NCBI RefSeq assembly: GCF_002933465.1
Contig: NZ_PSZE01000002.1
Location: 124,001-188,000 of the forward strand
Reading direction: 5' to 3'
Source: Nocardia nova
GTDB lineage: Bacteria > Actinomycetota > Actinomycetes > Mycobacteriales > Mycobacteriaceae
DNA length: 64,000 nt
Shown here piece by piece: positions 1 to 8,348 of this stretch (within the stretch, counting starts at the first letter, position 1; every line of letters begins with the position of its first letter). The notes under the pieces are model-generated. The model saw nothing but the letters and a program-made list of their open reading frames with translations. It was not told the DNA's origin and did no database searches. Made by a program: the position numbers and the translations under genes.

Positions 1-352
1 GCGGCAGCAGCACCGCCGCGCCGATCGCGGTGGCGACCACCACGATGCCCGCCGCGGGCAGCAGCCGGCGAGCGCGTGCGCCGTAGAATCGGACCAGCCC
101 GATGGTGCCGCCGGCCCTTACCTCCCGGCACAGTATTCCGGTGATCAGAAATCCGGAAATTACGAAAAAGACGTCCACCCCGACAAATCCACCGCTGATC
201 CCCGGAATTCCCGCATGGAACAGCACGACCGCCACGACAGCGACTGCTCGTAACCCCTCGATATCGGGCCGAAATCCCTCCCCGGGCTGCGATGCATGGT
301 GAACCCGGTCTGCCTGCCGATTTGCCAACCCGCTCACGGCCGTGTCCGTCAT
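1..352 (-). CDS. Acyltransferase-3 (OafA/YrhL-type) membrane protein, C-terminus beyond window edge
   Basis: The reverse strand is open from an ATG at 352 to the window edge (117 codons). It encodes the typical start of the acyltransferase-3 family: a short leader, then FRPDIEGLRAVAV at about residues 26-38, and a first hydrophobic helix with FHAGIPGISGGFVGVD and FFVISGFLITG, the family signature. A basic stretch and a second hydrophobic segment follow at the edge. These integral membrane proteins transfer acyl groups (acetyl, succinyl and others) to extracytoplasmic sugars or cell-wall glycans. The acceptor cannot be told from the N-terminus. The family is clear and the rest of the gene lies outside. 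Confidence 0.85.
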   Translation of the reverse strand, partial: MTDTAVSGLANRQADRVHHASQPGEGFRPDIEGLRAVAVVAVVLFHAGIPGISGGFVGVDVFFVISGFLITGILCREVRAGGTIGLVRFYGARARRLLPAAGIVVVATAIGAAVLLP

Positions 353-680
353 GTGCAGCATTGTGGTGGATCGGCTCGGTCGTGACGTGCCGACGTGCCG
401 TTTCCGTGGCCGACGAATTTGCCGTGCCCGGTGTGCCACTTATGGTCGAATCAAGCGGTTTTCGCGTCGCGGAATTCTCTCAGCGGATTCGTGTGGCGAT
501 GTTCGTGGCGTCGCTGCTGGCGACATCCGGTTCGGTCATGGCGAAGGCCGGCGGGTTTCAAGACGCCGAAGTACGTCGTCGTCTCGCCTCACCTTGCCGG
601 AACCGAGAGTGAGAGGGACCGGACCGACGGCAGGTGGCTCGTGCGGGTCGGGCCGTGATCGTTGTGCTTCGCGGGCCCGG
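353..680. other. Intergenic region, no supported gene
   Basis: This stretch of about 330 bases separates the acyltransferase start from the 3' end of the enoyl-CoA hydratase. Both neighbours lie on the minus strand. The open frames across it read as compositionally odd, arginine-rich or serine-rich peptides with no recognisable family. No clear hairpin or palindrome was found. Confidence 0.5.
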
Positions 681-1724
681 TCAGCTCGTGCGTCCGGCAT
701 CGGCTGTTTTCGGGCTGAGTGCATCGATGAGGTTCCATCGCAGAGCGGTGGTGCAATCGACCCGCTCGCCTGTCAGCATCATCCAGGCCGCCCGCCATCG
801 CCCGATTCGCCGCGGGATACTGACCGTTCCTCCGGCGCCGGGTACCAGACCCATTTCGATTTCGGGCAAGCGGAATACGGTGCCTTCCTCCGCCACCAGT
901 CGCCCCGCGAACGCCGCCATTTCGATACCCGCACCGATACACGCGCCTTGCGCGTAAACAGCGAAACGTTCTCGATGCCGGTCGATGATGCGCCACGGGG
1001 CGCGTTCCAGTCGCACCAGGTAGGCAGCTACCCAATCGGTGGCGGTGCCGAATTCATCGAGGTCGCCTCCGCTGCAGAACACCGGTCCTGCCCCGCGAAT
1101 GTTCACCCGCTCGATAGTGGGGTCGAAATCTGCCATTCGCAGCGCGTCGAGCAATTCCTCGCGCAGCTGGAAGCTGAGAGCATTGCGCCGGTCCGGGTTG
1201 GCGAGTTCGACCGACAGGACGTCGTCGGATCGGTCCATCCGGACGAGGGGGTGCTCCGGTCGTCGGGTAGTTCGGGGCCGGTTCCGGTTTCCGAGCCAGC
1301 GTGCGAACTCCTTGCCGCTCAACAACATCGAGTAAACCGCTGCCTCGGCTGCCAGACCGGATGTGGTGTCGGAGATCGACGTCTGGCGGAGGAGGCGCGC
1401 CAGAGCAACGCTGGCGCACGGGCTGTAACGAACGGCGTCCTCGAGGCGGCGAAGCGCATCGTCGAGGTCCGCGCAGTCCACCACGGCGATATGGTCGGAC
1501 GGCACTTCGGAAAGTGTGAGTGTGGCGGCCCGCAGCAGCGGTTCGAGTCTCGGGGTCGGCGCTTCATGCAGAACGCCGATCGTGATGCGCATCGAATCGG
1601 CGATCGCCGTTGCGGCGTGGTGGATCTGTTCGTCCGTTCGGGTTTCCCATGTTTCGAGCGGAATGACGGCTACGGGGTTCGCCGGCGAGCCGTCTGTTCC
1701 GAGCTCGAGTTGCAGCAGGTTCAT
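681..1724 (-). CDS. Enoyl-CoA hydratase/isomerase family protein with N-terminal extension
   Basis: This crotonase-fold protein should hydrate or isomerise an acyl-CoA in fatty-acid or sterol side-chain breakdown. The C-terminal ~190 residues carry the fold: NPDRRNALSFQLREELLDAL, an oxyanion-hole stretch RGAGPVFCSGGDLDEFG, ACIGAGIEMAAFAGR and EIEMGLVPGAGGTVSIPRRIG, with the Glu and Gly residues expected for hydratases. About 140 residues precede it, a layout seen in some actinobacterial members. The end (LIDALSPKTADAGRTS) is short for the family, so the C-terminal helices may be reduced. I chose the ATG at 1724 (MNLLQLELG); ATGs at 1748 and 1760 are also possible. It is divergent from a decayed CoA-transferase and next to an amidohydrolase, which suggests a CoA-thioester pathway. 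Substrate unknown. Confidence 0.8.
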   Translation of the reverse strand: MNLLQLELGTDGSPANPVAVIPLETWETRTDEQIHHAATAIADSMRITIGVLHEAPTPRLEPLLRAATLTLSEVPSDHIAVVDCADLDDALRRLEDAVRYSPCASVALARLLRQTSISDTTSGLAAEAAVYSMLLSGKEFARWLGNRNRPRTTRRPEHPLVRMDRSDDVLSVELANPDRRNALSFQLREELLDALRMADFDPTIERVNIRGAGPVFCSGGDLDEFGTATDWVAAYLVRLERAPWRIIDRHRERFAVYAQGACIGAGIEMAAFAGRLVAEEGTVFRLPEIEMGLVPGAGGTVSIPRRIGRWRAAWMMLTGERVDCTTALRWNLIDALSPKTADAGRTS

Positions 1725-1821
1725 GCTCACATCGGGGTCACCGCACATCACCCGTACCATCCTGGCATGCGACGGCTGGGCGCTGTCGGTGGGTCTCCGC
1801 GGCAGGTTCTACGATCGCACG

Positions 1822-2277
1822 ATGGTCTTTCCGACGCTACCGGCCGGTCGACAGCACGATCATGTCGTGGACTGGGCGGAAAGCGGCGTAGTCGCATTGA
1901 CCGGGCATCGGGAAGGGCCGTGCATCGTCCCGCCGGGGTATGCGGCTTCGCGAGGACGTCGGTTGTCGGAACGGGTTGGCTCCGTAGCCCGCAGCACCGG
2001 CCGGGAATTGGCCATCGACGGCGCGCACATGCTCGCGGAACGGGCGGCCCTGACCGACGGTCGTCGACGGGGAAGGGTGCCCATCGGCGGAGCCGGTCGG
2101 CTTCTTCGCACAGCCGATGGGTGGGCTGCCGTCGCCTGCGCTCGTCCTGACGATCCGGCCTTACCGGGCGATGGTGTGCCGGTGAGCGAGCCGCAGGCAC
2201 GACGACCTTCGGCCGAGGCCCCGGAGCCCGGTGCCGACAGGTTCCGAGTCCTGCGTTCGCCGGGGACACGACCATGA
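1822..2277 (+). pseudogene. Remnant of a CaiB/BaiF-type (family III) CoA-transferase
   Basis: The frame reads like the first third of an actinobacterial CoA-transferase: VVDWAESGVVALTGHREGP near the start, then MLAERAALTDGRRRGRVPIG and GRLLRTADGWAAVACARPDD. That pattern precedes the catalytic region in these proteins. After ARPDDPAL the sequence jumps to a short tail (ARRPSAEAPEPGADRF) that resembles a later segment, then stops at 2277. Full-length relatives have over 400 residues; this has 151, without the catalytic Asp region. The stop overlaps the next ATG (ATGA). I infer an internal deletion joined to the amidohydrolase gene. The fragment may still be translated and provide coupling. Confidence 0.65.
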
Positions 2278-3689
2278 CGGTGATCGTCATCCGCAATGCG
2301 GAGGTGCGCGGGCAAACCGGTCTCGATCTTCGAGTGCGCGGATCTCGTCTCGAGCAGATCGGGCGTGGCCTGTCGACTTCGGATGCGCAGGACGTGATCG
2401 ATGCGCGTGGCGGCGCGGTCATACCGGGCCTGCACGACCACCACCTCCACCTGTACGCCACGGCAGCCGACGCGGCATCGGTGCATTGCGGTCCGCCCGA
2501 GGTGTGCGACCGGCAGGAGTTGGCGGACGCGCTTGCGATGGCCGCGGGCGATGAACACGGATGGGTGCGCGGAGTCGGTTATTTCGAAAGCGTCGCAGGA
2601 GATCTCGATGCGCGCGCCATCGACGCGCTGCACCGCGACCGCCCGGTTCGGATCCAGCACCGCAGCGGCGCGATGTGGATTCTCAATACAGCTGCGCTCC
2701 GACAGGTTCGGATCACCGCTGCCACAAGGCATCCCGGCGTCGAACTCGATGCCGCCGGTGAGCCGACCGGCCGGATCTGGCGTGCCGACTCCTGGCTTCG
2801 CGACCGGCTCCCGGCGGCCGGCCCGCCCGATCTGCACGCGCTCGGTGCGAAGCTGGCTCGAAAGGGGATTACCGGCGTCACGGATGCGACACCGGACCTG
2901 ACGCCGGGTTCGCAGACCGCGCTTACGCAGTCCGTTGCCACCGGCGAGCTTCCGCAACGGTTGCATCTACTCGGTGTTCCTTTGAATGCTGTTGTGCAGC
3001 AGGAAAATTCACGGGTGAGTGTCGGGCCGTACAAGATCGTGATCCCTGATTCGGGTCTGCCGTCGCTGGACAACCTGGTCGAGAGGATTCGCTGTGCACA
3101 CGGTCACGGCCGCGCCGTGGCCGTGCACTGCGTGAGTCGCGAGGCGCTGTTGCTGTTGCTGGCCGCCATGGAAGAGGCAGGCGGTCGGGCAGGAGACAGG
3201 ATCGAACACGGGGCTCTCATTCCGGTCGAGAGCATTGCCGACATCCGCCGCCACGGCTTCAGCGTGGTGACGCAACCCGGCTTCCTACGCCATCGCGGGG
3301 ACGACTACCGCCATACGGTCGACGCTGCCGACCTGCCGGACCTCTATCGGTGTCGTTCTCTCGTCGACGCGGGTGTGCCGTTGGCGCTGTCCAGCGACGC
3401 GCCATACGGTCCCATCGACCCATGGACGGTTATCGCTGCTGCGCGGGACCGAGCCGGCGCGACCGGAGCTCCCCTCAACATCGCCGAGCACTTGACAGCC
3501 GGTGAGGCTCTGCGGGCATACCTGGGCTCGCCCGACGATCCCGGTGGCCTCCCGCGCCGCCTTCGTGCCGGCGCACCCGCAGATCTGGTCGTGCTCGAAG
3601 TGCCGCTCGCTCGAGCCCTGAGTGCGCCCACGGCCGACAACGTCCGAGCCACCGTCATCGACGGTCACATCTTCTGGCGAACGACCTGA
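2274..3689 (+). CDS. Amidohydrolase family 3 (YtcJ-like) protein
   Basis: A 471-residue metal-dependent hydrolase. The N-terminal beta-strand domain (VIVIRNAEVRG) leads into VIPGLHDHHLHLYA at about residues 50-63, giving the HxH-type metal ligands. Further ligands fit AVAVHCVSREALLLLLAAME (His near 283), DRIEHGALIP (His near 307) and LALSSDAPYGPIDPW (Asp near 370). The C-terminal APADLVVLEVPLA is the usual re-entry into the small beta domain. YtcJ-type enzymes cleave amide or ester bonds of varied substrates, mostly uncharacterised. The ATG overlaps the stop of the CoA-transferase remnant, so expression may depend on it. Length is slightly short of typical YtcJ proteins (about 530), consistent with a compact member. 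Confidence 0.85.
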   Translation: MTVIVIRNAEVRGQTGLDLRVRGSRLEQIGRGLSTSDAQDVIDARGGAVIPGLHDHHLHLYATAADAASVHCGPPEVCDRQELADALAMAAGDEHGWVRGVGYFESVAGDLDARAIDALHRDRPVRIQHRSGAMWILNTAALRQVRITAATRHPGVELDAAGEPTGRIWRADSWLRDRLPAAGPPDLHALGAKLARKGITGVTDATPDLTPGSQTALTQSVATGELPQRLHLLGVPLNAVVQQENSRVSVGPYKIVIPDSGLPSLDNLVERIRCAHGHGRAVAVHCVSREALLLLLAAMEEAGGRAGDRIEHGALIPVESIADIRRHGFSVVTQPGFLRHRGDDYRHTVDAADLPDLYRCRSLVDAGVPLALSSDAPYGPIDPWTVIAAARDRAGATGAPLNIAEHLTAGEALRAYLGSPDDPGGLPRRLRAGAPADLVVLEVPLARALSAPTADNVRATVIDGHIFWRTT

Positions 3690-3707
3690 TCGTAGGAAAG
3701 CCCACTC

Positions 3708-3803
3708 GTGGGAGGCTGGGCCGCCGCGGCGGTGAGCGCTGTGCTCGGAGTGGGCGGAGCGCTCCTGCTACTGGCCGTCTTCTGGCGCCCAGCCCGCTCC
3801 TGA
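3708..3803 (+). CDS. Possible 31-residue single-pass membrane peptide
   Basis: A GTG-started frame just after the amidohydrolase encodes GGWAAAAVSAVLGVGGALLL followed by LAVFWRPARS and a TGA. The middle ~20 residues are one continuous hydrophobic helix with a positively charged C-terminal tail, as in a tail-in membrane peptide. A purine-rich AGGAAAG lies about 7-13 bases upstream of the GTG. The hydrophobic pattern and position are the only evidence; no family is recognised. It could equally be random in this GC-rich DNA. Confidence 0.35.
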   Translation: MGGWAAAAVSAVLGVGGALLLLAVFWRPARS

Positions 3804-3862
3804 CCGGGCTTCAGCCTTGGCCGGGAGCAAAAACCGGCGGGCGGTGTCCCTCACTGGACGGA

Positions 3863-4574
3863 TCACGCCTTGTTCGCGGTGCCTGATTCCGCCAGTAACG
3901 CGTGCAGGCCGCTGATGATCAGATTCATGCCGAACTCGAACTCGTCGTTGTCGTCGAGTGTCGACTCGTCGAGGCCGCGGGCGAGATTGGGCGGCTCGTC
4001 CGCTACGGATCGAGTCAACTGGCCCCGGAGGCCTCCGATGAAGCCTCGTTCGTGAACGCTGGCTTCACGGAGGCGATCTGCGTGTATCGCGCGGCGGGTG
4101 TAGAGCGAAAGCGAGTTGTAACCGAGTAGAGCCTGTTCATGAGTGAAGCCGGCACCGACGAGCACTCCCGCGATCTCATCAAGGTGTCGCAGGGTCGGCT
4201 CTATGTGATCGGTGGAACGAGCGAGTTCCACGCGGACTACGATGAAGTCGCACAGGACCGGGTCCGCCTCCAGGACATCACGGAACACTCTGAAATAGCG
4301 TCGCAGAATCTCGTCCCACCGGCCGGACAGGTCTACCTCGGTAAGCTCGGCGAATCGGATGAAGGCTGCGCGCGACATCGCTTCGAGGAGCTCGTCCTTG
4401 CTCTTGAAGTACCAATAGATACTGGTAACTCCGACCTCCATGAAACTGGCGAGCTGTGGCATTGTGAGCGCATCCAGCGACTGCTCGCGACAGAAGCGAA
4501 AAGCCTCCGCCAGGATGTTGTCAGCCGTGATCGATCCGTGGCCGGCGCTCGCGCTTTGTCGCTGCCTGTGCCAT
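3863..4574 (-). pseudogene. TetR-family regulator with a frameshift inside the DNA-binding domain
   Basis: Two frames together give one TetR protein. From an ATG at 4574 the reading is MAQAATKRERRPRIDHG and then a stop. One frame over, beginning at the same point, it continues ADNILAEAFRFCREQSLDAL, then MPQLASFMEVGVTSIYWYF and KSKDELLEAM, the helix-turn-helix, and a 150-residue ligand-binding domain ending at 3863. The joined reading RPRIDH-ADNILAEAF matches the usual start of helix 1. The break lies at about 4525, where one extra C on the plus strand (G on the coding strand) accounts for it. Without helix 1 an internal start at 4462 would not give a working DNA-binding domain. A good operator-like palindrome stands upstream, so loss is either recent or a sequencing error. 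Confidence 0.75.
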
Positions 4575-4620
4575 GGCCTTCCGTCCCGGCCCTACGATCG
4601 GCCCGTTTCGAAGCTGGTTA

Positions 4621-4639
4621 TACGGTATCTCATACCGTA
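4621..4639. promoter_or_regulatory. Perfect 8-bp inverted repeat, likely TetR operator
   Basis: TACGGTAT-CTC-ATACCGTA is a perfect palindrome with a 3-base centre. It lies 46 bases before the ATG of the frameshifted TetR gene, where an autoregulatory operator is expected. Its AT content is higher than the surroundings. It is the only strong palindrome in the 380-base gap to the VOC gene; the rest of that gap (4640-4954) shows nothing I can name. Confidence 0.6.
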
Positions 4640-4954
4640 ATGCGTCGTAAGCCCTGTAGCTGCGCTGGGGCCGCGTTTCGATCTTGCCGGTATTACGGAT
4701 TCGACTCGAAAACCGTTGCACGACTGTGCGATCGGGCGCAATCGTGCAACGGTGCCGGTATGTCCGAACGGGCCGATGGCGCACCGACGTGACGTCGGCC
4801 GATGCTTCGAGCTGACGGCGCTGCGCCTTCGAATCCTTTATGTCGGCGGCGCCGCGGACGCCGGTCAGAAGGGCCCTGGGTCCGCTCCGTGAGAGACGGA
4901 GTGGCTCTCGCCGAGTTCGCTATCAGGGCCTTCATGGTGGAATCCGCAGGGTTG

Positions 4955-5806
4955 TCAGGCGGTGCCGCGTTCCGACAGCACGACCGGGGTGCCGAACATC
5001 TCGCGGCCCGGCAGCAGCAATGACTGGGCGCCCCACTGTTCGAATGTGATCGACTTCGAAGCGAGGAAGGCCCTGGCCCGGTCGAGGCTGGCGATCCCGA
5101 GTTCGACGTTAATCACGCGTTCACCATGGTCGGCGAGGAATCGGCCGACAAGATCGTTGTCGCCGCCGCTGCGCGAGGCGACGAATTCCACCGCGTGATC
5201 GGCAAGAGGCACACGAAAACCGAGCGTGTTGTGAGCCGAATTCTCCGTCGCGGTGGTCTCACTGCCCACCAGTTCGGCCACGGCGGCCGCCGCCTTCTCG
5301 GGCTCGCTGGAACCGAGTCTGATGACCGGCTCGCCTTGGATTCCGAGCGGGTGCTCATCGGCCCAATACGTCGGTGCCCACCCGTCCTCATCTCGCTTGT
5401 CTCCGGGGAAGTGATGGGTGGTCAACTCGACGCACAGGCCGTGAAGGTCTCGGGGATGGGTGAACAGGTAACTGCCCGGGCGGTCGTCGGTAATACGGAT
5501 GCCGTGCTTGCGCAGGACGTCGCGAGCGTCGTCCAGGTCGTTGACGGTCCACTCCAATGAGTGCCACCCAGCTCCGTATCGGTCGATCCATCTTGCGATC
5601 GCCCCGGCCGAATCCGTCGGAGTGAACGCCTCGAAGCAAGTGTCGCCGACGAGCCACAGTGTGTTGCGGGCGCCGACCTCCGGCTCCGTGAAATCCATGA
5701 ACACCGATGCGTCGAAGATGTCGCGGTAGCGGCTGGTGATGCCGGCGTGATCTTCGACGAACATGTTGACGTGGCCCAGGCGTTCCACGACGAGCGCAGT
5801 TGACAT
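4955..5806 (-). CDS. Two-domain VOC (glyoxalase/dioxygenase-fold) protein
   Basis: A 283-residue vicinal-oxygen-chelate protein. The first half starts VERLGHVNMFVEDHAGITSR and runs through DTCFEAFTPTD and GWHSLEWTVNDLDDARDVLR to LHGLCVELTTHHF, the beta-alpha-beta-beta-beta units of one VOC module. The second half (VIRLGSSEPEKAAAAVAELV to FGTPVVLSER) is a more degenerate module. Metal ligands could be His12, His83 and Glu127 of the first module, but I cannot confirm them. These proteins are glyoxalases, extradiol dioxygenases, epimerases or resistance proteins. It starts at an ATG at 5806 and faces a broken TetR and a broken AraC gene, so its natural regulator may be lost. Confidence 0.8.
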   Translation of the reverse strand: MSTALVVERLGHVNMFVEDHAGITSRYRDIFDASVFMDFTEPEVGARNTLWLVGDTCFEAFTPTDSAGAIARWIDRYGAGWHSLEWTVNDLDDARDVLRKHGIRITDDRPGSYLFTHPRDLHGLCVELTTHHFPGDKRDEDGWAPTYWADEHPLGIQGEPVIRLGSSEPEKAAAAVAELVGSETTATENSAHNTLGFRVPLADHAVEFVASRSGGDNDLVGRFLADHGERVINVELGIASLDRARAFLASKSITFEQWGAQSLLLPGREMFGTPVVLSERGTA

Positions 5807-5864
5807 CTCTCTCCCAAGTCCAATGGCGTGCCGATCCGTCGCGAGCCCACGCCGAATGCTATGT

Positions 5865-6212
5865 CTAACCGGTAATGCTTACGGTAAGGGCATTCATACA
5901 CTTGGCGGCGATGTCGCGGGAACCTAGCAGGGCGAAGCACACCAGCCGGAAGGCGCCGCGCGGCATCGGGTGGCGGCCCAATCCGAGTAGTTCGTCGTCG
6001 GTGCTGCGCCACAATCGCTGCACCAGATGCACGGCTTGCCCGACGGTGACGCGGGCGCGTCCCGGGTTCAGCAACTGCGGTGCGATCCCGGCCTCGGCGA
6101 GCAGTTGCCCGGTGTCCCAGCCGCGCCGGCGCGCCAGGTCGACGATCTGGTGCACCGCCCGATGGGCAGCGGGAAGGCGGTCGACGGCGCGGGCACTCAG
6201 CGACGCTGTCAA
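5865..6212 (-). pseudogene. N-terminal fragment of an AraC-type regulator (sensor part only)
   Basis: From a TTG at 6212 the frame gives TASLSARAVDRLPAAHRAVH, then DLARRRGWDTGQLLAEAGIA, VTVGQAVHLVQRLWRSTDDE, LLGLGRHPMPRGAFRLVCFA and LLGSRDIAAK. This is the N-terminal arabinose-binding-like domain (PF12625 type) of AraC/XylS regulators common in mycobacteria and nocardiae. It ends after about 115 residues in an unrelated MNALTVSITG tail. The family is about 330 residues long with two C-terminal helix-turn-helix motifs, all missing here. The deletion end is at about 5890. No function is expected. Confidence 0.7.
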
Positions 6213-6330
6213 CGCCGCGTTCCGGTGCTCCTGACCGCCTCGGCGGCTGGATGTGCCGGTCCGTCCGCCCGCCCGACTACCATCGATCTTCCCGCAGTGG
6301 CGCGGGCGTTCCGGTGTCGGAAGGAGTGCG

Positions 6331-7353
6331 ATGAGTCCTGCGACGATGGCCGCTTGGCAGGTGGTGCGGCCCGGCCCGATCGACGAATCCCCGCCGGTCC
6401 GCACCCGGATCCCGATTCCGGAGCCGGCCGCGGGCGAGGTGTTGGTGCGAGTGCTGGCCTGCGGCGTGTGTCGCACCGATCTGCATGTCGCCGAGGGCGA
6501 TCTGCCGGTGCACCGGCCGCGGGTGGTGCCCGGTCACGAGGTCGTGGGCGAGGTGGTCGCGGCGGGCGAGGCAGCGACGGCTGTCGCGCCCGGTGACCGG
6601 GTCGGTATCGCGTGGTTGCGCAGCACCTGCGGGGTGTGCTCGTACTGCCGCCGCGGCGCGGAGAATCTGTGCCCGAATTCGCACTACACCGGATGGGACG
6701 CCGACGGTGGTTACGCCGAATATGCCACGGCGCCTGCCGATTACGTGTACCCGCTGCCTGCCGGGTATGCCGACGCGGAGTTGGCCCCCCTGCTCTGCGC
6801 GGGCATCATCGGCTACCGGGCGCTGCGGCGGGCGTCGCTGCCGCCGGGGGGACGGCTCGGCATCTACGGTTTCGGCGGCAGCGCACATCTGGCCGCCCAG
6901 GTCGCCCTGGCTCAGGGCGCCGAGGTGCACGTGATGACCCGCGACGCCGCCGCGCGGGAGTTGGCCCTGGCGCTGGGTGCGGCGTCGGCGCAGGGCGCGG
7001 CCGATCCGCCGCCGGTGCCGCTGGATTCGGCGATCCTGTTCGCGCCGGTCGGGGACCTGGTGCTGCCCGCGCTGGCGGGGCTGGACCGCGGCGGTGTGCT
7101 GTCGATCGCAGGTATCCACCTCACCGATATCCCGGCGCTGAACTATCAGCGCCATCTGTTCCAGGAGCGCGAGATCCGTTCGGTCACTGCCAACACTCGC
7201 GCGGACGGACGCGAATTCCTGGACTTCTGCGCACAGCACCGGATGCAGGTTCGCATCAACCCCTATCCGCTCGAATCCGCCGACCGGGCCCTGGCCGATC
7301 TGGCACACGGCCGATTCGCCGGGGCGGCTGTGCTGCTGCCCGGAGCTCGCTGA
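6331..7353 (+). CDS. Zinc-dependent alcohol dehydrogenase (AdhP/AdhA-like)
   Basis: A 340-residue medium-chain dehydrogenase. The catalytic zinc site is seen in [14 protein letters not shown] and PGHEVVGEV. The structural zinc site is [15 protein letters not shown], with four cysteines. The N-terminal GroES-like domain is followed by the nucleotide-binding domain with [18 protein letters not shown], a slightly modified GxGGxG fingerprint. The end, [17 protein letters not shown], is standard. It oxidises alcohols or reduces aldehydes with NAD(P). The start at 6331 is set by AAGGAG eight bases before it, so upstream in-frame codons are ignored. It sits beside acyl-reductase and wax-ester genes, so a role in fatty alcohol/aldehyde turnover is plausible but unproven. 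Confidence 0.9.
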   Translation: MSPATMAAWQVVRPGPIDESPPVRTRIPIPEPAAGEVLVRVLACGVCRTDLHVAEGDLPVHRPRVVPGHEVVGEVVAAGEAATAVAPGDRVGIAWLRSTCGVCSYCRRGAENLCPNSHYTGWDADGGYAEYATAPADYVYPLPAGYADAELAPLLCAGIIGYRALRRASLPPGGRLGIYGFGGSAHLAAQVALAQGAEVHVMTRDAAARELALALGAASAQGAADPPPVPLDSAILFAPVGDLVLPALAGLDRGGVLSIAGIHLTDIPALNYQRHLFQEREIRSVTANTRADGREFLDFCAQHRMQVRINPYPLESADRALADLAHGRFAGAAVLLPGAR

Positions 7354-7374
7354 CCGCACCCGGTACCATCGAAT

Positions 7375-7388
7375 TGGAACGTGTTCTA
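7375..7388. promoter_or_regulatory. KstR-type operator before the alpha/beta hydrolase
   Basis: TGGAACGTGTTCTA fits the published KstR consensus TnnAACnnGTTnnA at every fixed position. It is the core of a longer near-palindrome, GAATTGGAAC then GTGTTCTAATTC. KstR is the TetR-type repressor of sterol catabolism in mycobacteria and rhodococci. The site is 34 bases before the hydrolase start at 7423, in promoter range. No kstR gene is in this window. Confidence 0.75.
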
Positions 7389-7422
7389 ATTCATGACAGG
7401 GCTGGCGGTGCAGGAGGACACG

Positions 7423-8343
7423 ATGGCGGCGGAGCGGCAGACGGCGGGCAGTGGTCGCGGGGCGGCCGGCGGTCGCTTCGGTACCCGCGTATCGCGCACG
7501 ACCTCGGTGCCCGCGGGCCGGATGGTGGATCTGCTCGGGCGCGGGCGGACCTATCTGGTCGACATCCCCGGGCCCGAGGGCGCACCGACGGTGATTCTGT
7601 TGCACGGACTGGTGACCACAGCGATGCTGAACTGGTTCCCAGCCCTGGCGGAGTTGTCCGAGCACTACCGGGTGGTGCTGTTCGACCAGCGCTGGCACGG
7701 GCATGGAATTCGTTCGCCGCGTTTCGATCTGGACGATCTGGCCGAGGACGTTGTCGCGGTAGCGGAGCTCGCCGGCGTGGACCGGCCGATCCTGGCGGGA
7801 TACTCGATGGGAGGAATCGTCGCTCAGTTGGTCGCGTACCGGTATCCGGAGCGGGTCGGTGGCCTGGTGCTGTGTGCGACGACCCACCGGTTCCGGGAGA
7901 AGTGGCGTGAGCGGCTGTTCCACGGCGGTATGGCGCTGGTCGCCGGGGTGATGACCGAGACGGCCGGTCGCCGGGTCGCCGAAGCGGCGAGCAAACTGCC
8001 GCATGCGCCCGAGATCTCGTGGGAGAACGGCCGAATGGATCGATGGGCGCTGGCCGAACTGCGGACCACCAGCGGATGGGCGATGACCCAGGCGATCGCC
8101 GAACTGGGACGCTTCGATTCCTCGCCGTGGTTGTCGAGCCTGAATATGGCGACGGGCGTGGTGATCACGACACATGATCGCGCGCTGCCGGTCTACCGGC
8201 AGCTGGAGATGTCGAAAATGATTGCCGGAGCGGAGATCTTCCTCGTACCGGCTGGGCATGCTGCCTGTGTACTCGAGGCGGACGCCTTTGTCCCTGTGCT
8301 CCTCGAGGCCTGTGCGTCGGTGGCCGCTCGGCGGGAGAGCTGA
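7423..8343 (+). CDS. Alpha/beta hydrolase (esterase/lipase type)
   Basis: A 306-residue alpha/beta hydrolase. After an N-terminal leader come TVILLHGLVTTAMLNW (oxyanion HG), VVLFDQRWHGHGIR, and the nucleophile elbow ILAGYSMGGIVAQLVA with Ser in GYSMG. The late VPAGHAACVLEADAFV gives the catalytic His. The acid is likely in VVITTHDRALPV. It should hydrolyse an ester or thioester. I chose the ATG at 7423 because AGGAGG stands five bases before it; an ATG at 7393 lies in the operator region. A KstR-type box precedes it. The gene ends six bases from the convergent WS/DGAT gene, which has its own KstR-type box. This suggests a lipid ester substrate. Confidence 0.9.
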   Translation: MAAERQTAGSGRGAAGGRFGTRVSRTTSVPAGRMVDLLGRGRTYLVDIPGPEGAPTVILLHGLVTTAMLNWFPALAELSEHYRVVLFDQRWHGHGIRSPRFDLDDLAEDVVAVAELAGVDRPILAGYSMGGIVAQLVAYRYPERVGGLVLCATTHRFREKWRERLFHGGMALVAGVMTETAGRRVAEAASKLPHAPEISWENGRMDRWALAELRTTSGWAMTQAIAELGRFDSSPWLSSLNMATGVVITTHDRALPVYRQLEMSKMIAGAEIFLVPAGHAACVLEADAFVPVLLEACASVAARRES

Positions 8344-8348
8344 GGCGC

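Noticed and set aside
342..2150. Long plus-strand open frame across the enoyl-CoA hydratase
   Set aside because: The reverse strand gives a clear crotonase protein; the plus frame is low-complexity and matches no family.
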